Position numbers and translations under genes: made by a program | Assembly: GCF_007858475.1 (NCBI RefSeq) | Contig: NZ_VIGX01000022.1 | Coordinates: 1-64,000, forward strand | DNA from: Tsukamurella conjunctivitidis | Lineage (GTDB): Bacteria; Actinomycetota; Actinomycetes; Mycobacteriales; Mycobacteriaceae | Direction: 5' to 3' | Length of the DNA: 64,000 nt | Notes under the pieces: generated by a model | Seen by the model: the letters and a program-made list of their open reading frames with translations, nothing else | Told to the model about the DNA's origin: nothing | Databases searched by the model: none | Shown: positions 47,659 to 56,248 of the stretch, in pieces | Numbering within the stretch: position 1 is the first letter of the stretch | Layout: each line of letters begins with the position of its first letter

Positions 47659-48360
47659 TCACGCGGGATCGCGGCTCGCGGAACCCTTCTCCACCACGCG
47701 CTCCGCGATCTCGGCCAGCGGAACGTTGCTGTCGCTGGATACCCGGGCCAGCAACTCGAAGGCACGCACCGCATCCACGTCGAACCGCTCCATGAGCATT
47801 CCCTTGGCCTGTCCGATGACGTCACGGCTGGCCAGGGCGGAACGGAACTGCAACGCACGATCGTTGGCGATGAGCGCGGTCGCGGCCTGCGTCGCCAACA
47901 CGCCGCCGACGGTCTCCGACTCGTCGCTGAACGCGTCGACCTTGGCCGAGAACAGGTTCAACGCGCCGACCCGGGAATCGAAGGTGAACAGCCGGAAGGA
48001 GAGCATGCTGACGATCCCCGCTTCTACTGCGGCGGGGGCGAAGTCGGGCCAGCGCTCGTCGGCCCGAAGGTCGGGAGCGCGGGTCGCGGGGTTGGTGGTC
48101 GCCGCGTCCCAGCAGGGGCCCTGCTGGAAGTGGTGCTGCAGCGCGTCGAGCCTCTCCGTCAGTTCCGAGGTGGGGGCGAGGGAGCCGTACTTCTCCGGTC
48201 CCTCGACGATCAGGATCGAGGCGCCCGCCACATCGGGGATCAGCTGGACGCACGCGGAGGTGACACTCTCGAGTGTGCTGTCGAGAGAACTCGTCTGCGC
48301 GATGTTGCGGGACATCTCCGCCATCGTCGACAGGAGGCTCTCGAACGCCTCGTCAGTCAC
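47659..48360 (-). CDS. GAF-ANTAR regulator, second copy
   Basis: 233 residues. GAF domain (about 25-165) with GPCWDA and LRADERWPDF, then ANTAR (RDVIGQAKGMLMERF, AFELLARVSSDSN). Similar in architecture to the protein at 33042-33806 but clearly a different paralogue. No receiver domain. Expected to act as an RNA-binding antiterminator for a stress operon; the adjacent downstream gene on this strand is the GlsB-like unit, 270 bases away. Confidence 0.9.
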   Translation of the reverse strand: MTDEAFESLLSTMAEMSRNIAQTSSLDSTLESVTSACVQLIPDVAGASILIVEGPEKYGSLAPTSELTERLDALQHHFQQGPCWDAATTNPATRAPDLRADERWPDFAPAAVEAGIVSMLSFRLFTFDSRVGALNLFSAKVDAFSDESETVGGVLATQAATALIANDRALQFRSALASRDVIGQAKGMLMERFDVDAVRAFELLARVSSDSNVPLAEIAERVVEKGSASRDPA

Positions 48361-48482
48361 TGTTCTCGTCCTCCGGTGCCGGCGGTGGTCGCTCTACCGT
48401 GAGAAAATAGCACGGTGAACGGGGCCCTCCCCCGGAGCCGACGAGGCCGGTGGACCGGCGGACTCGCGGTCGGTTGAGGAGG

Positions 48483-49022
48483 TCAGCTGATGATCAGTGC
48501 GAGAGCGGAGCCGGCCACGGCGACCGCGGCCGCCGCCGCCCGGGCGCTCGGTCGGTCCCACCACCGTCCGCGGTCGGGCGAGTAGGCGCCCGGACCCGCG
48601 ACGGTGAGCGCGAAGGTCATCAGCCCCATGAAGAGCGGGAACTCGTACCCGCCTTCGGTGTTGAAGAACCGGAAGTCGTTGTTGGACGCCATCGCCCAGG
48701 CCGCACCCGCCATCGTGGCGGTGAGGACAGCGGCCGCGGCGGAGGTGAACAGGCCCGCCATCACCAGGATGCCGCCGCCGAATTCGGCGATCCCCGAGTA
48801 CCAGGCGAAGGCGGTGGGCATCGAGAGACCGAGGTTCCCGAATCCACGTGCGGTCGCATCGAGGCCGGGACCGTTGAACCAGCCGAAGAGCTTCTGCGCG
48901 CCGTGCATCATCAGGAAGAAGCCGACGAACAGGCGGAACAGCAACAGCCCCACCGACGTGGCGTCGAAGGAGCCGGCGCGCGGTTGTCGCGCGGCGGTGT
49001 GCGGTGGCGTGGTGGCGGTCAC
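48483..49022 (-). CDS. DoxX-family membrane protein
   Basis: 179 residues from GTG 49022 (GGAG upstream). Four transmembrane helices with the DoxX pattern: LLFRLFVGFFLMMHGAQKLFG-type first helix (key HGAQKLF), GIAEFGGGILVMAGL, and a final pair. DoxX proteins in mycobacteria join a membrane-associated oxidoreductase complex (with SodA and SseA) in thiol defence; whether this one does is unknown. Preceded by a lipoprotein gene on the same strand. Confidence 0.85.
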   Translation of the reverse strand: MTATTPPHTAARQPRAGSFDATSVGLLLFRLFVGFFLMMHGAQKLFGWFNGPGLDATARGFGNLGLSMPTAFAWYSGIAEFGGGILVMAGLFTSAAAAVLTATMAGAAWAMASNNDFRFFNTEGGYEFPLFMGLMTFALTVAGPGAYSPDRGRWWDRPSARAAAAAVAVAGSALALIIS

Positions 49023-49053
49023 GGGAACTCCTCTCCGTTCTTCGGCGCCCGGG

Positions 49054-49608
49054 TCACGGGGTGACTCCGCGCGGCACCGCACGGACGAAGTCGGCGTCAC
49101 CGAACCCCGCTCCGGCGCTCGTGCATTCCACGCGGGTAGCGCCAGCGGTCGGGGTGAAGGTGCGGAACGTCAACCACTCCGCGCCGCCGGCGGCCGTTTC
49201 GGGCTTCTCGTTCGCGGGGCCGGGTCTGAGCGGAAGCTGCTTTCCCGTGGCGTCGGTCGCGGTGCACCGCAGGTCGGTCTCGGCCTGCTTCGTGGAGCGA
49301 GCGACGACCTTGATGTCGATCACGGCGTCGGCGATCGCGGGAATCAACCGGGACTCACCGATGGGGATGCGCACTCCGCCCGCAGCCTCCTCCCCGTGGT
49401 CTCCGGCGTTCTCCGGTGCGATGGTCGCGGAGGGGACGGGGGCGGTCGAGGGCGGTGCGGGCTGCGATGGGGAGGACTGCGCCGGCGTGGGTGCGGCCGT
49501 CGATGTGGAGGCGCCGCAGCCGGCCAGCAGGAGCGCCGCGGCCGCCACCCCCGAGATCGCGGCCGCGGACCGCCACGGCGATGACGGGGAGAGGGCGAGC
49601 TTCGTCAT
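49054..49608 (-). CDS. Hypothetical lipoprotein
   Basis: 184 residues. Lipobox Leu-Ala-Gly-Cys after a hydrophobic stretch, then a 40-residue Pro/Ser/Thr-rich spacer and a compact C-terminal domain with two cysteines (LRCTATD, VECTSAG). No family recognised. It starts at ATG 49608 and lies 31 bases before the doxX-like gene, probably in one operon. Confidence 0.7.
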   Translation of the reverse strand: MTKLALSPSSPWRSAAAISGVAAAALLLAGCGASTSTAAPTPAQSSPSQPAPPSTAPVPSATIAPENAGDHGEEAAGGVRIPIGESRLIPAIADAVIDIKVVARSTKQAETDLRCTATDATGKQLPLRPGPANEKPETAAGGAEWLTFRTFTPTAGATRVECTSAGAGFGDADFVRAVPRGVTP

Positions 49609-49789
49609 ACGAGAACCGTCGCACGTGCTCCGTGCCGTTGCAGCCGGCCGCAACGGCCTTACCCAGTACGGTATTCCGTTCGCAACTGCATACGCTGGGT
49701 GTTTCTGCGAATGTGAAGATCTCGTGAATGCGCGGACGACCGGTGACCGCCGGACGAGGTCGCTCGGAACGGGCTCCGGCGATGGTCGG

Positions 49790-51235
<1,446 letters not shown>

Positions 51236-51311
51236 CCGTCGATCGTTCCGCACCGTCGGCCGGGCCGCGGGCGCTTCACCGGATACCCGGCGCGCCAAGC
51301 CCGTGCCGGCG

Positions 51312-51599
51312 CTACGCGGGGGACGACGAGGTGGTGAGCGGGACGCCCGAGGTGGAGAAGACGTCGACCACCTCGGCGTACAGCTTCGCGCCGAGCGCGC
51401 TGCGCACATCGTCGGCGTGCGTGATGCGGAAGCCGAAGGGCTCGTCCTCGGGCGTGCCGAAACCGCCGCGCAGGCAGTCGACGAGCGCGTCGAGATTGCT
51501 GCCGAAATAGCCGTCGGGCCCGTTCACGGCGCGGCCGAGCTCGGTGTAGAAGTCCTCGACGTCGGCCACGCGGCGGCCGTCCACGATGTAGGTCTTCAC
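51312..51599 (-). CDS. Barstar-type ribonuclease inhibitor
   Basis: 95 residues. The barstar family block FYTELGRAVNGPDGYFGSNLDALVDCL (key residues YFGSNLDAL) and the acidic surface expected to plug an RNase active site are present. It lies three bases after the secreted RNase gene on the same strand, so inhibitor and enzyme are made together. Expected role: protect the cytosol from the RNase before export. Confidence 0.9.
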   Translation of the reverse strand: MKTYIVDGRRVADVEDFYTELGRAVNGPDGYFGSNLDALVDCLRGGFGTPEDEPFGFRITHADDVRSALGAKLYAEVVDVFSTSGVPLTTSSSPA

Positions 51600-51602
51600 G
51601 TC

Positions 51603-51983
51603 TCAGGCTCCCGTCACGATGCAGAAGGAGGCGTAGTGGTCGCCGGTGTAGTACCAGTTCGGCGGCGAGGTGAGCGGGGTGCCGCCGGTCACGATCCGGC
51701 GCGCGCCGCGGGTCGAGGAGCCGGGCGTGATCACGGTGTACTCGTGGTAGTAGCCGGAGGCCTTCGCGGGGAGGATGCCCTCGCGATTCTGGAAGACCAC
51801 CCCGTCGTTGCGGGGGTACGGGAACGGCCCGCCCTGGTGGATGAGGTTCGCGGTGTCGGTGGCCTCGGCGGGCAGGGACGACAGCGCGCAGGTGGGCAGG
51901 GCGGCGGAGGCGGGGGAGACGGTCGCGACGGTGACGCCGAGCGCCACGACGACCGAGCCCGCGAGGCGGGTTGTGGTGCGCAT
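51603..51983 (-). CDS. Secreted guanyl-specific ribonuclease (RNase Sa type)
   Basis: 126 residues with a signal peptide (cleavage after ASA, about residue 28). The mature sequence is strikingly like Streptomyces RNase Sa: GPFPY, DGVVFQNRE, YYHEYTVITPG and YYTGDHYASF are all present. Catalytic Glu81, Arg96 and His116 and the terminal cysteine pair (Cys32, Cys121) are kept. Cleaves RNA after guanosine outside the cell. An insertion of four or so residues (TPLTSPPNW) lies just before YYTGDHY. No clear ribosome site. Confidence 0.93.
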   Translation of the reverse strand: MRTTTRLAGSVVVALGVTVATVSPASAALPTCALSSLPAEATDTANLIHQGGPFPYPRNDGVVFQNREGILPAKASGYYHEYTVITPGSSTRGARRIVTGGTPLTSPPNWYYTGDHYASFCIVTGA

Positions 51984-52096
51984 AAGCGGAAAGTTAGCCG
52001 AAGTAGATGATCGTCGGGTGGCGGCCGGGTGAAATGCGCGTTCAGTAGCGCCGGTGCGCCGCGGCCCGCTGACCGCGGACAGCCGCTGGCCCGCGA

Positions 52097-52756
52097 CTAG
52101 CGCTCGCGGGGTTTGTACGACGCCAGGCCCAGCGCGACGACGGCGAGCTGCCGGGTGGTGCGGTCGATCAGCTCGTCCTCGTCACGGGTGTTGCGGGCGT
52201 CGATGCGCACGAGCTCGGCGACGAAGCCCAGCATGATCGTGACGTAGAGATCGGCGACCATGTCGAGGTCCTCGACGCTCCAGTCGGAGAGCGGCGGGAT
52301 GCGCGAGAGGTCGTGGGTGAGCTCCTTGGCGAACAGCCGCAGTTCCACGTCGATCGCGCGCTGCAGCTCGGGGGATCCGCCGTAGCGCTCGCGCACCAGG
52401 AACTGGAACTCGGCATCGTTGGCGCGGGCCTGTCTGGCGACGATGCGGATCGCCTCGGCGCCGCTGGGGGCCACGCCCTCGCGCCGGCCCTCGCGGAGCA
52501 TGCGGCGCAGCACACGCATCGCGTCCTCGACGAGCGTGACGCCGAGGTCGTCCATCGACGCGAAGTGGCGGTAGAAGGCGGTGGGCACGACGCCGGCGGC
52601 CTTGGCGACCTCGCGGAGCGACAGGCTCGCGAACGAGCGTTCACCGGCCAGGGCCAGCGCCTCGTCGAGCAGGGTCTGCCGCGTGCGCTCCTTGGCCTCC
52701 GCCCGCGACGGACCCGGCGTGTGCCGTTCGACGGCGCGCGGGGTCGGTCTGGGCAT
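52097..52756 (-). CDS. TetR regulator of the desaturase operon
   Basis: 219 residues. N-terminal TetR helix-turn-helix (LSLREVAKAAGVVPTAFYRHF, key VAKAAGVVPTAFYRHF). Divergent from the reductase-desaturase operon, with a palindrome on that side. Similar in position to DesT-type regulators of acyl desaturases, which sense acyl-CoA saturation. ATG 52756 lies 144 bases from the divergent start. Confidence 0.88.
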   Translation of the reverse strand: MPRPTPRAVERHTPGPSRAEAKERTRQTLLDEALALAGERSFASLSLREVAKAAGVVPTAFYRHFASMDDLGVTLVEDAMRVLRRMLREGRREGVAPSGAEAIRIVARQARANDAEFQFLVRERYGGSPELQRAIDVELRLFAKELTHDLSRIPPLSDWSVEDLDMVADLYVTIMLGFVAELVRIDARNTRDEDELIDRTTRQLAVVALGLASYKPRER

Positions 52757-52864
52757 GTCCGCAAGTCTATCGCCCCTGCGTTTCGGGATGGGCCGCGCCG
52801 AGGTTGTGTCCGAGGTCACGGAACACGTCCTTGACGGCGGGCTGCTGATTGCGTGCATACTGTG

Positions 52865-52882
52865 AGTGTACAAGCGTGCACT
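52865..52882 (+). promoter_or_regulatory. Palindromic operator before the desaturase operon
   Basis: AGTGTAC (52865-52871) and GTGCACT (52876-52882) are inverted arms with one mismatch and a 4-base spacer. They sit just after a possible promoter (TTGACG 52831; GCATAC/TACTGT near 52855-52863) and 19 bases before the reductase ATG. A likely site for the divergent TetR. Confidence 0.55.
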
Positions 52883-52900
52883 GAACGGAGATACACAGCC

Positions 52901-53953
52901 ATGAGCCGCTTCACCCGATTCGCCGGATCCGTCATCGAGGCGGTGCTGACCCCACACGCCGTGGACCGCTACCTCGAGCTCGTCGATCCGATGGTCACGT
53001 GGACGGAGATCCGCGGTCGCGTCACCGCGGTCAGCCGCCGTACCGATCGCACCGTGACGTTCACCGTGACCCCCACCCGACAGTTCGAGGGCTTCGAGGC
53101 CGGACAGTTCATCCAGGTCAGCACCGTGATCGACGGTGTCCGCCAGACCCGCTGCTTCTCGCCCGCCGGCTCGCACCACCAGAGCGGCGACCTCGAGTTC
53201 ACCGTGACCGCGGACGCCGAGGGCCACGTCAGCAAGCACCTGCGCGAGAACCTCGCGGTCGGCGACGTGCTGGGTCTCACGCCCGCCGCAGGCACCTTCA
53301 CGCTGCCCGGAACGCCCGGGGACCGCCCCGAGCGGATCCGCCTCATCAGCGGCGGCAGTGGCATCACACCCGTACTCTCGATCGTGCGCACGCTCGTGGA
53401 CGAGCAGCACGAGGGCACGATCGACGTACTGCACTTCTGCCGCGACTCCGCCGACAACCCGTACCGCGAGGAGCTCGAGCGTCTCGCCCGTGTGCGGAAC
53501 GTCTCGGTCACCTACGTGTACACCCGCGCGGGCGGCCGCCACCTCGGCCCCGAGCATCTGGAGGACCTCGGCGACATCGGCTTCGCCTGCGGCCCGGCCC
53601 CGTTGCTCGAGACCGCGAAACAGCTGTACTCCGACGCCGGCGTCGAGCTCCGCGTCGAGGAGTTCACCCCGCCGGTCGCGGCGGCACCGTCGGGCGAGGC
53701 GACCGGCACCCTGCGCTTCACCGAGGCCGGCACCGCCGTCGACAACGACGGCCGCAGCATTCTCGACCAGGCCGAGTCGTCGGGCCTGTTCCCCGAGAGC
53801 GGCTGCCGCATGGGCATCTGCTTCTCCTGCACCGCCGTCCGCAAGTCCGGCTGCACCACCAACATCCTCACGGGCGAGTCCGACGACGAGCCCGACCAGC
53901 ACATCCAGCTCTGCGTGAGCGCGCCCGTCGGCGACGTCGAGATCGCGCTCTAG
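52901..53953 (+). CDS. Ferredoxin-NADPH reductase for acyl desaturase (Rv3230c-like)
   Basis: 350 residues. FAD-binding barrel (ARG-type RCFSPAGS), NAD(P)-binding domain (ISGGSGITPVLSIV), and a C-terminal plant-type [2Fe-2S] ferredoxin with SGCRMGICFSC and a final Cys in QLCVS. Single-chain electron supplier. Together with the next gene it matches Rv3230c-DesA3, in which the reductase passes NADPH electrons to the membrane desaturase. ATG 52901 has ACGGAG upstream. Confidence 0.93.
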   Translation: MSRFTRFAGSVIEAVLTPHAVDRYLELVDPMVTWTEIRGRVTAVSRRTDRTVTFTVTPTRQFEGFEAGQFIQVSTVIDGVRQTRCFSPAGSHHQSGDLEFTVTADAEGHVSKHLRENLAVGDVLGLTPAAGTFTLPGTPGDRPERIRLISGGSGITPVLSIVRTLVDEQHEGTIDVLHFCRDSADNPYREELERLARVRNVSVTYVYTRAGGRHLGPEHLEDLGDIGFACGPAPLLETAKQLYSDAGVELRVEEFTPPVAAAPSGEATGTLRFTEAGTAVDNDGRSILDQAESSGLFPESGCRMGICFSCTAVRKSGCTTNILTGESDDEPDQHIQLCVSAPVGDVEIAL

Positions 53954-53984
53954 CCACCACGACCACACAACCAGGGGAGACATC

Positions 53985-55157
53985 ATGACCGAACAGATCA
54001 CCCTCACCGCCGAGCAGGTCGAGGCCATCGGCGAGCGCTTCGACGCCATCCGCACCCGCATCCTGAACGATCTCGGCGAGAAGGACCGCGAGTACATCTA
54101 CAAGATCGTGCGCGCGCAGCGCGGTTTCGAGATCGCCGGCCGCGCCATGATGTACCTGCCGCCGCTGTGGCCGGTCGCCGTCGGCTCGCTCGGCGTCTCG
54201 AAGATCCTCGACAACATGGAGATCGGCCACAACGTCATGCACGGCCAGTACGACTGGATGCGTGAGCCGGGCCTGAACTCCCGCGAGTTCGAGTGGGACA
54301 CCGTGTGCCCCGCCGACCAGTGGAAGCACAGCCACAACTACCTGCACCACACGTTCACCAACGTCCTCGACATGGACCGCGACATCGGCTACGGCATCCT
54401 GCGCATGGCGCCCGAGCAGAAGTGGCACCCCTACTACCTCGGCAACCTCGCCTACGCGAGCGCGCTCATGGTGCTCTTCCAGTGGGGCGTCATGCTGCAC
54501 GACCTCGAGGCCGAGCGGATCGTCAAGGGCGAGCGCAAATGGGGCGACATCAAGGAGCTCGTCGCCGGCATGCGCCGGAAGGCCGGCAAGCAGGTGCTCA
54601 AGGACTACGTCATCTTCCCGGCGCTCACCGGGCCGCTGTTCCCGCTGACCTTCCTGGGCAACATGTCCGCGAACCTGATCCGCAACCTGTGGACCTTCTC
54701 CATCATCTTCTGCGGCCACTTCCCGTCGGGCGTGCAGACCTTCACCAAGGAGGAGACGGCCGACGAGACCCGCGGCGAGTGGTACGTCCGCCAGATGCTG
54801 GGATCGGCCAACATCGACGGCGGCCGCCTGTTCCACATCATGAGCGGCAACCTGAGCTTCCAGATCGAGCACCACCTGTTCCCCGACATCCCCGCGAACC
54901 GCTACCCGGAGATCGCCGCCGAGGTCCGCGCGACGTGCGAGGAGTTCGGCCTGCCCTACAACACGGGCTCGCTGCGCGGCCAGCTCGGGTCGACGTGGAA
55001 GAAGATCGCCAAGCTCTCGCTGCCGAACCGCTGGACCAAGCAGGAACCCGACCTGGCGGTGACGATCGAGCGCGCCCGGCACCAGGACGCCGCATCGAAG
55101 GCCCTCGCCAAGGCGGGCTGGCAGCGCGCCGCCGAGCGTGAGATGGTGTCGGTCTAG
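53985..55157 (+). CDS. Membrane acyl-CoA desaturase (DesA3-like)
   Basis: 390 residues. Three His boxes of membrane fatty-acid desaturases: HNVMH (82-86), HSHNYLHH (115-122) and QIEHHLF. Hydrophobic stretches between them fit the di-iron membrane enzyme. Introduces a delta-9 double bond into stearoyl-CoA (oleate for phospholipids and triacylglycerols) with electrons from the upstream reductase. AGGGGAGA precedes the ATG. In an operon with the reductase (31-base gap) and perhaps the small gene after it. Confidence 0.93.
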   Translation: MTEQITLTAEQVEAIGERFDAIRTRILNDLGEKDREYIYKIVRAQRGFEIAGRAMMYLPPLWPVAVGSLGVSKILDNMEIGHNVMHGQYDWMREPGLNSREFEWDTVCPADQWKHSHNYLHHTFTNVLDMDRDIGYGILRMAPEQKWHPYYLGNLAYASALMVLFQWGVMLHDLEAERIVKGERKWGDIKELVAGMRRKAGKQVLKDYVIFPALTGPLFPLTFLGNMSANLIRNLWTFSIIFCGHFPSGVQTFTKEETADETRGEWYVRQMLGSANIDGGRLFHIMSGNLSFQIEHHLFPDIPANRYPEIAAEVRATCEEFGLPYNTGSLRGQLGSTWKKIAKLSLPNRWTKQEPDLAVTIERARHQDAASKALAKAGWQRAAEREMVSV

Positions 55158-55193
55158 GCCGGACGCACCGGATCGCACCAGGAGGAGGCGTAC

Positions 55194-55502
55194 GTGGGCA
55201 AGCTCGAGCGGCGTAAGGACGCGGCGCAGGACGCGATCGAGTCGACCTCCATCCGCGTCGGTCGGATCGCGACCATCATCACGACCGCGGTCGCCGATGT
55301 CGCGCGGGAGATCGGCGACGCCGTGAGCGACGCGCTCGAGATGCGGCAGGCCGCCAAGGCCGCCGCCGCCGACGAAGCCCGGCAGGCCGGCCCGCAGGAG
55401 CGGCAGGCCCCGCAGGAACGGGCCGAGGCGGCGGAGACGACCTCCCCGGTGACCGGGTCCCCCGCCGCGGCGCCCGACTCGCCGGAACCCGACCGGGGCT
55501 GA
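55194..55502 (+). CDS. Small hypothetical protein
   Basis: 102 residues from GTG with AGGAGG upstream. The N-terminal half is amphipathic helical (GRIATIITTAVADVAREIGDAV), the C-terminal half Ala/Glu/Pro-rich and disordered. No family recognised. It follows the desaturase by 36 bases and may be co-transcribed. Confidence 0.6.
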   Translation: MGKLERRKDAAQDAIESTSIRVGRIATIITTAVADVAREIGDAVSDALEMRQAAKAAAADEARQAGPQERQAPQERAEAAETTSPVTGSPAAAPDSPEPDRG

Positions 55503-55681
55503 CGGCACCCCCGTCACGACGACCGGATCCGGTCCCCGAGCACGCACAGCGGCTCGGCGGGCCGGATTTCGTCGTTCCGGTGGCCGGATCGCCGTCGACG
55601 CGGCCACCGTGATGAGAACGGTGGCAGCGCACCCTCCGCCGTGAGAAGGTTGCAATCCAACAATCTCCCGGAGGTGTGGTC

Positions 55682-56155
55682 ATGAGCGCGATCGAGCAGG
55701 GCAAGGCCGTAGTGAAGAAGATCAGCGAGATCGTCGGCGGGCTGACTCGCGCGCGGGGCGCGGCCGACCGCGCCGCGGACGAGAAGACCCGGATCGCCAC
55801 CGACGTCGGCGACGTGAAGTCCGCGGGGGAGGAGGTCGCCGAGGGCCTGTCCAACCTGAAGTCGGCGGGGTCGAAGCTCGACTCCGACGTGAAGGCCACC
55901 GCGGCGAACGTCACCGCCGACGTCGCGGCCGTGAAGGGCGTGACGGCCCCTGCCGCGCCGAAGGCCGGTGCCACGCCGGTGCCGACGAGCGCGCCACCGA
56001 CGAGCGTGGGGCCGAAGGCGGGGTCCACCGCCGCGGGGCCGGGACCCGCCGCGGCGAAGACGCCCGCCCCGAAGCCCGTGCCGAAGCCCGAGACGACGAA
56101 GGCCGCCGCGCCGAAGCCGGCACCGTCGGCCCCGAAGAAGGACACCAAGGCCTGA
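55682..56155 (+). CDS. Hypothetical helical protein with Pro/Lys tail
   Basis: 157 residues; GGAGG six bases before ATG 55682. The first 90 residues are heptad-like helix (GKAVVKKISEIVGGLTRARG). The rest is a Pro/Ala/Lys-rich tail, with APKPVPKPETTKA. No signal peptide. Function unknown. Ends 93 bases from the convergent mmpL3 gene with a strong hairpin between. Confidence 0.6.
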   Translation: MSAIEQGKAVVKKISEIVGGLTRARGAADRAADEKTRIATDVGDVKSAGEEVAEGLSNLKSAGSKLDSDVKATAANVTADVAAVKGVTAPAAPKAGATPVPTSAPPTSVGPKAGSTAAGPGPAAAKTPAPKPVPKPETTKAAAPKPAPSAPKKDTKA

Positions 56156-56205
56156 CCCGGGGCCCGCGCCGGCTACCGCGCGGCGATCCCGACCCGCACG
56201 ACGAA

Positions 56206-56238
56206 GCGAGCCCCGATCCGGAGTGGATCGGGGCTCGC
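56206..56238. terminator. Bidirectional terminator hairpin
   Basis: GCGAGCCCCGATCC (56206-56219) pairs perfectly with 56225-56238 around GGAGT. It sits between convergent genes and can end transcripts from both sides. Confidence 0.85.
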
Positions 56239-56248
56239 TCGTCGGTGA

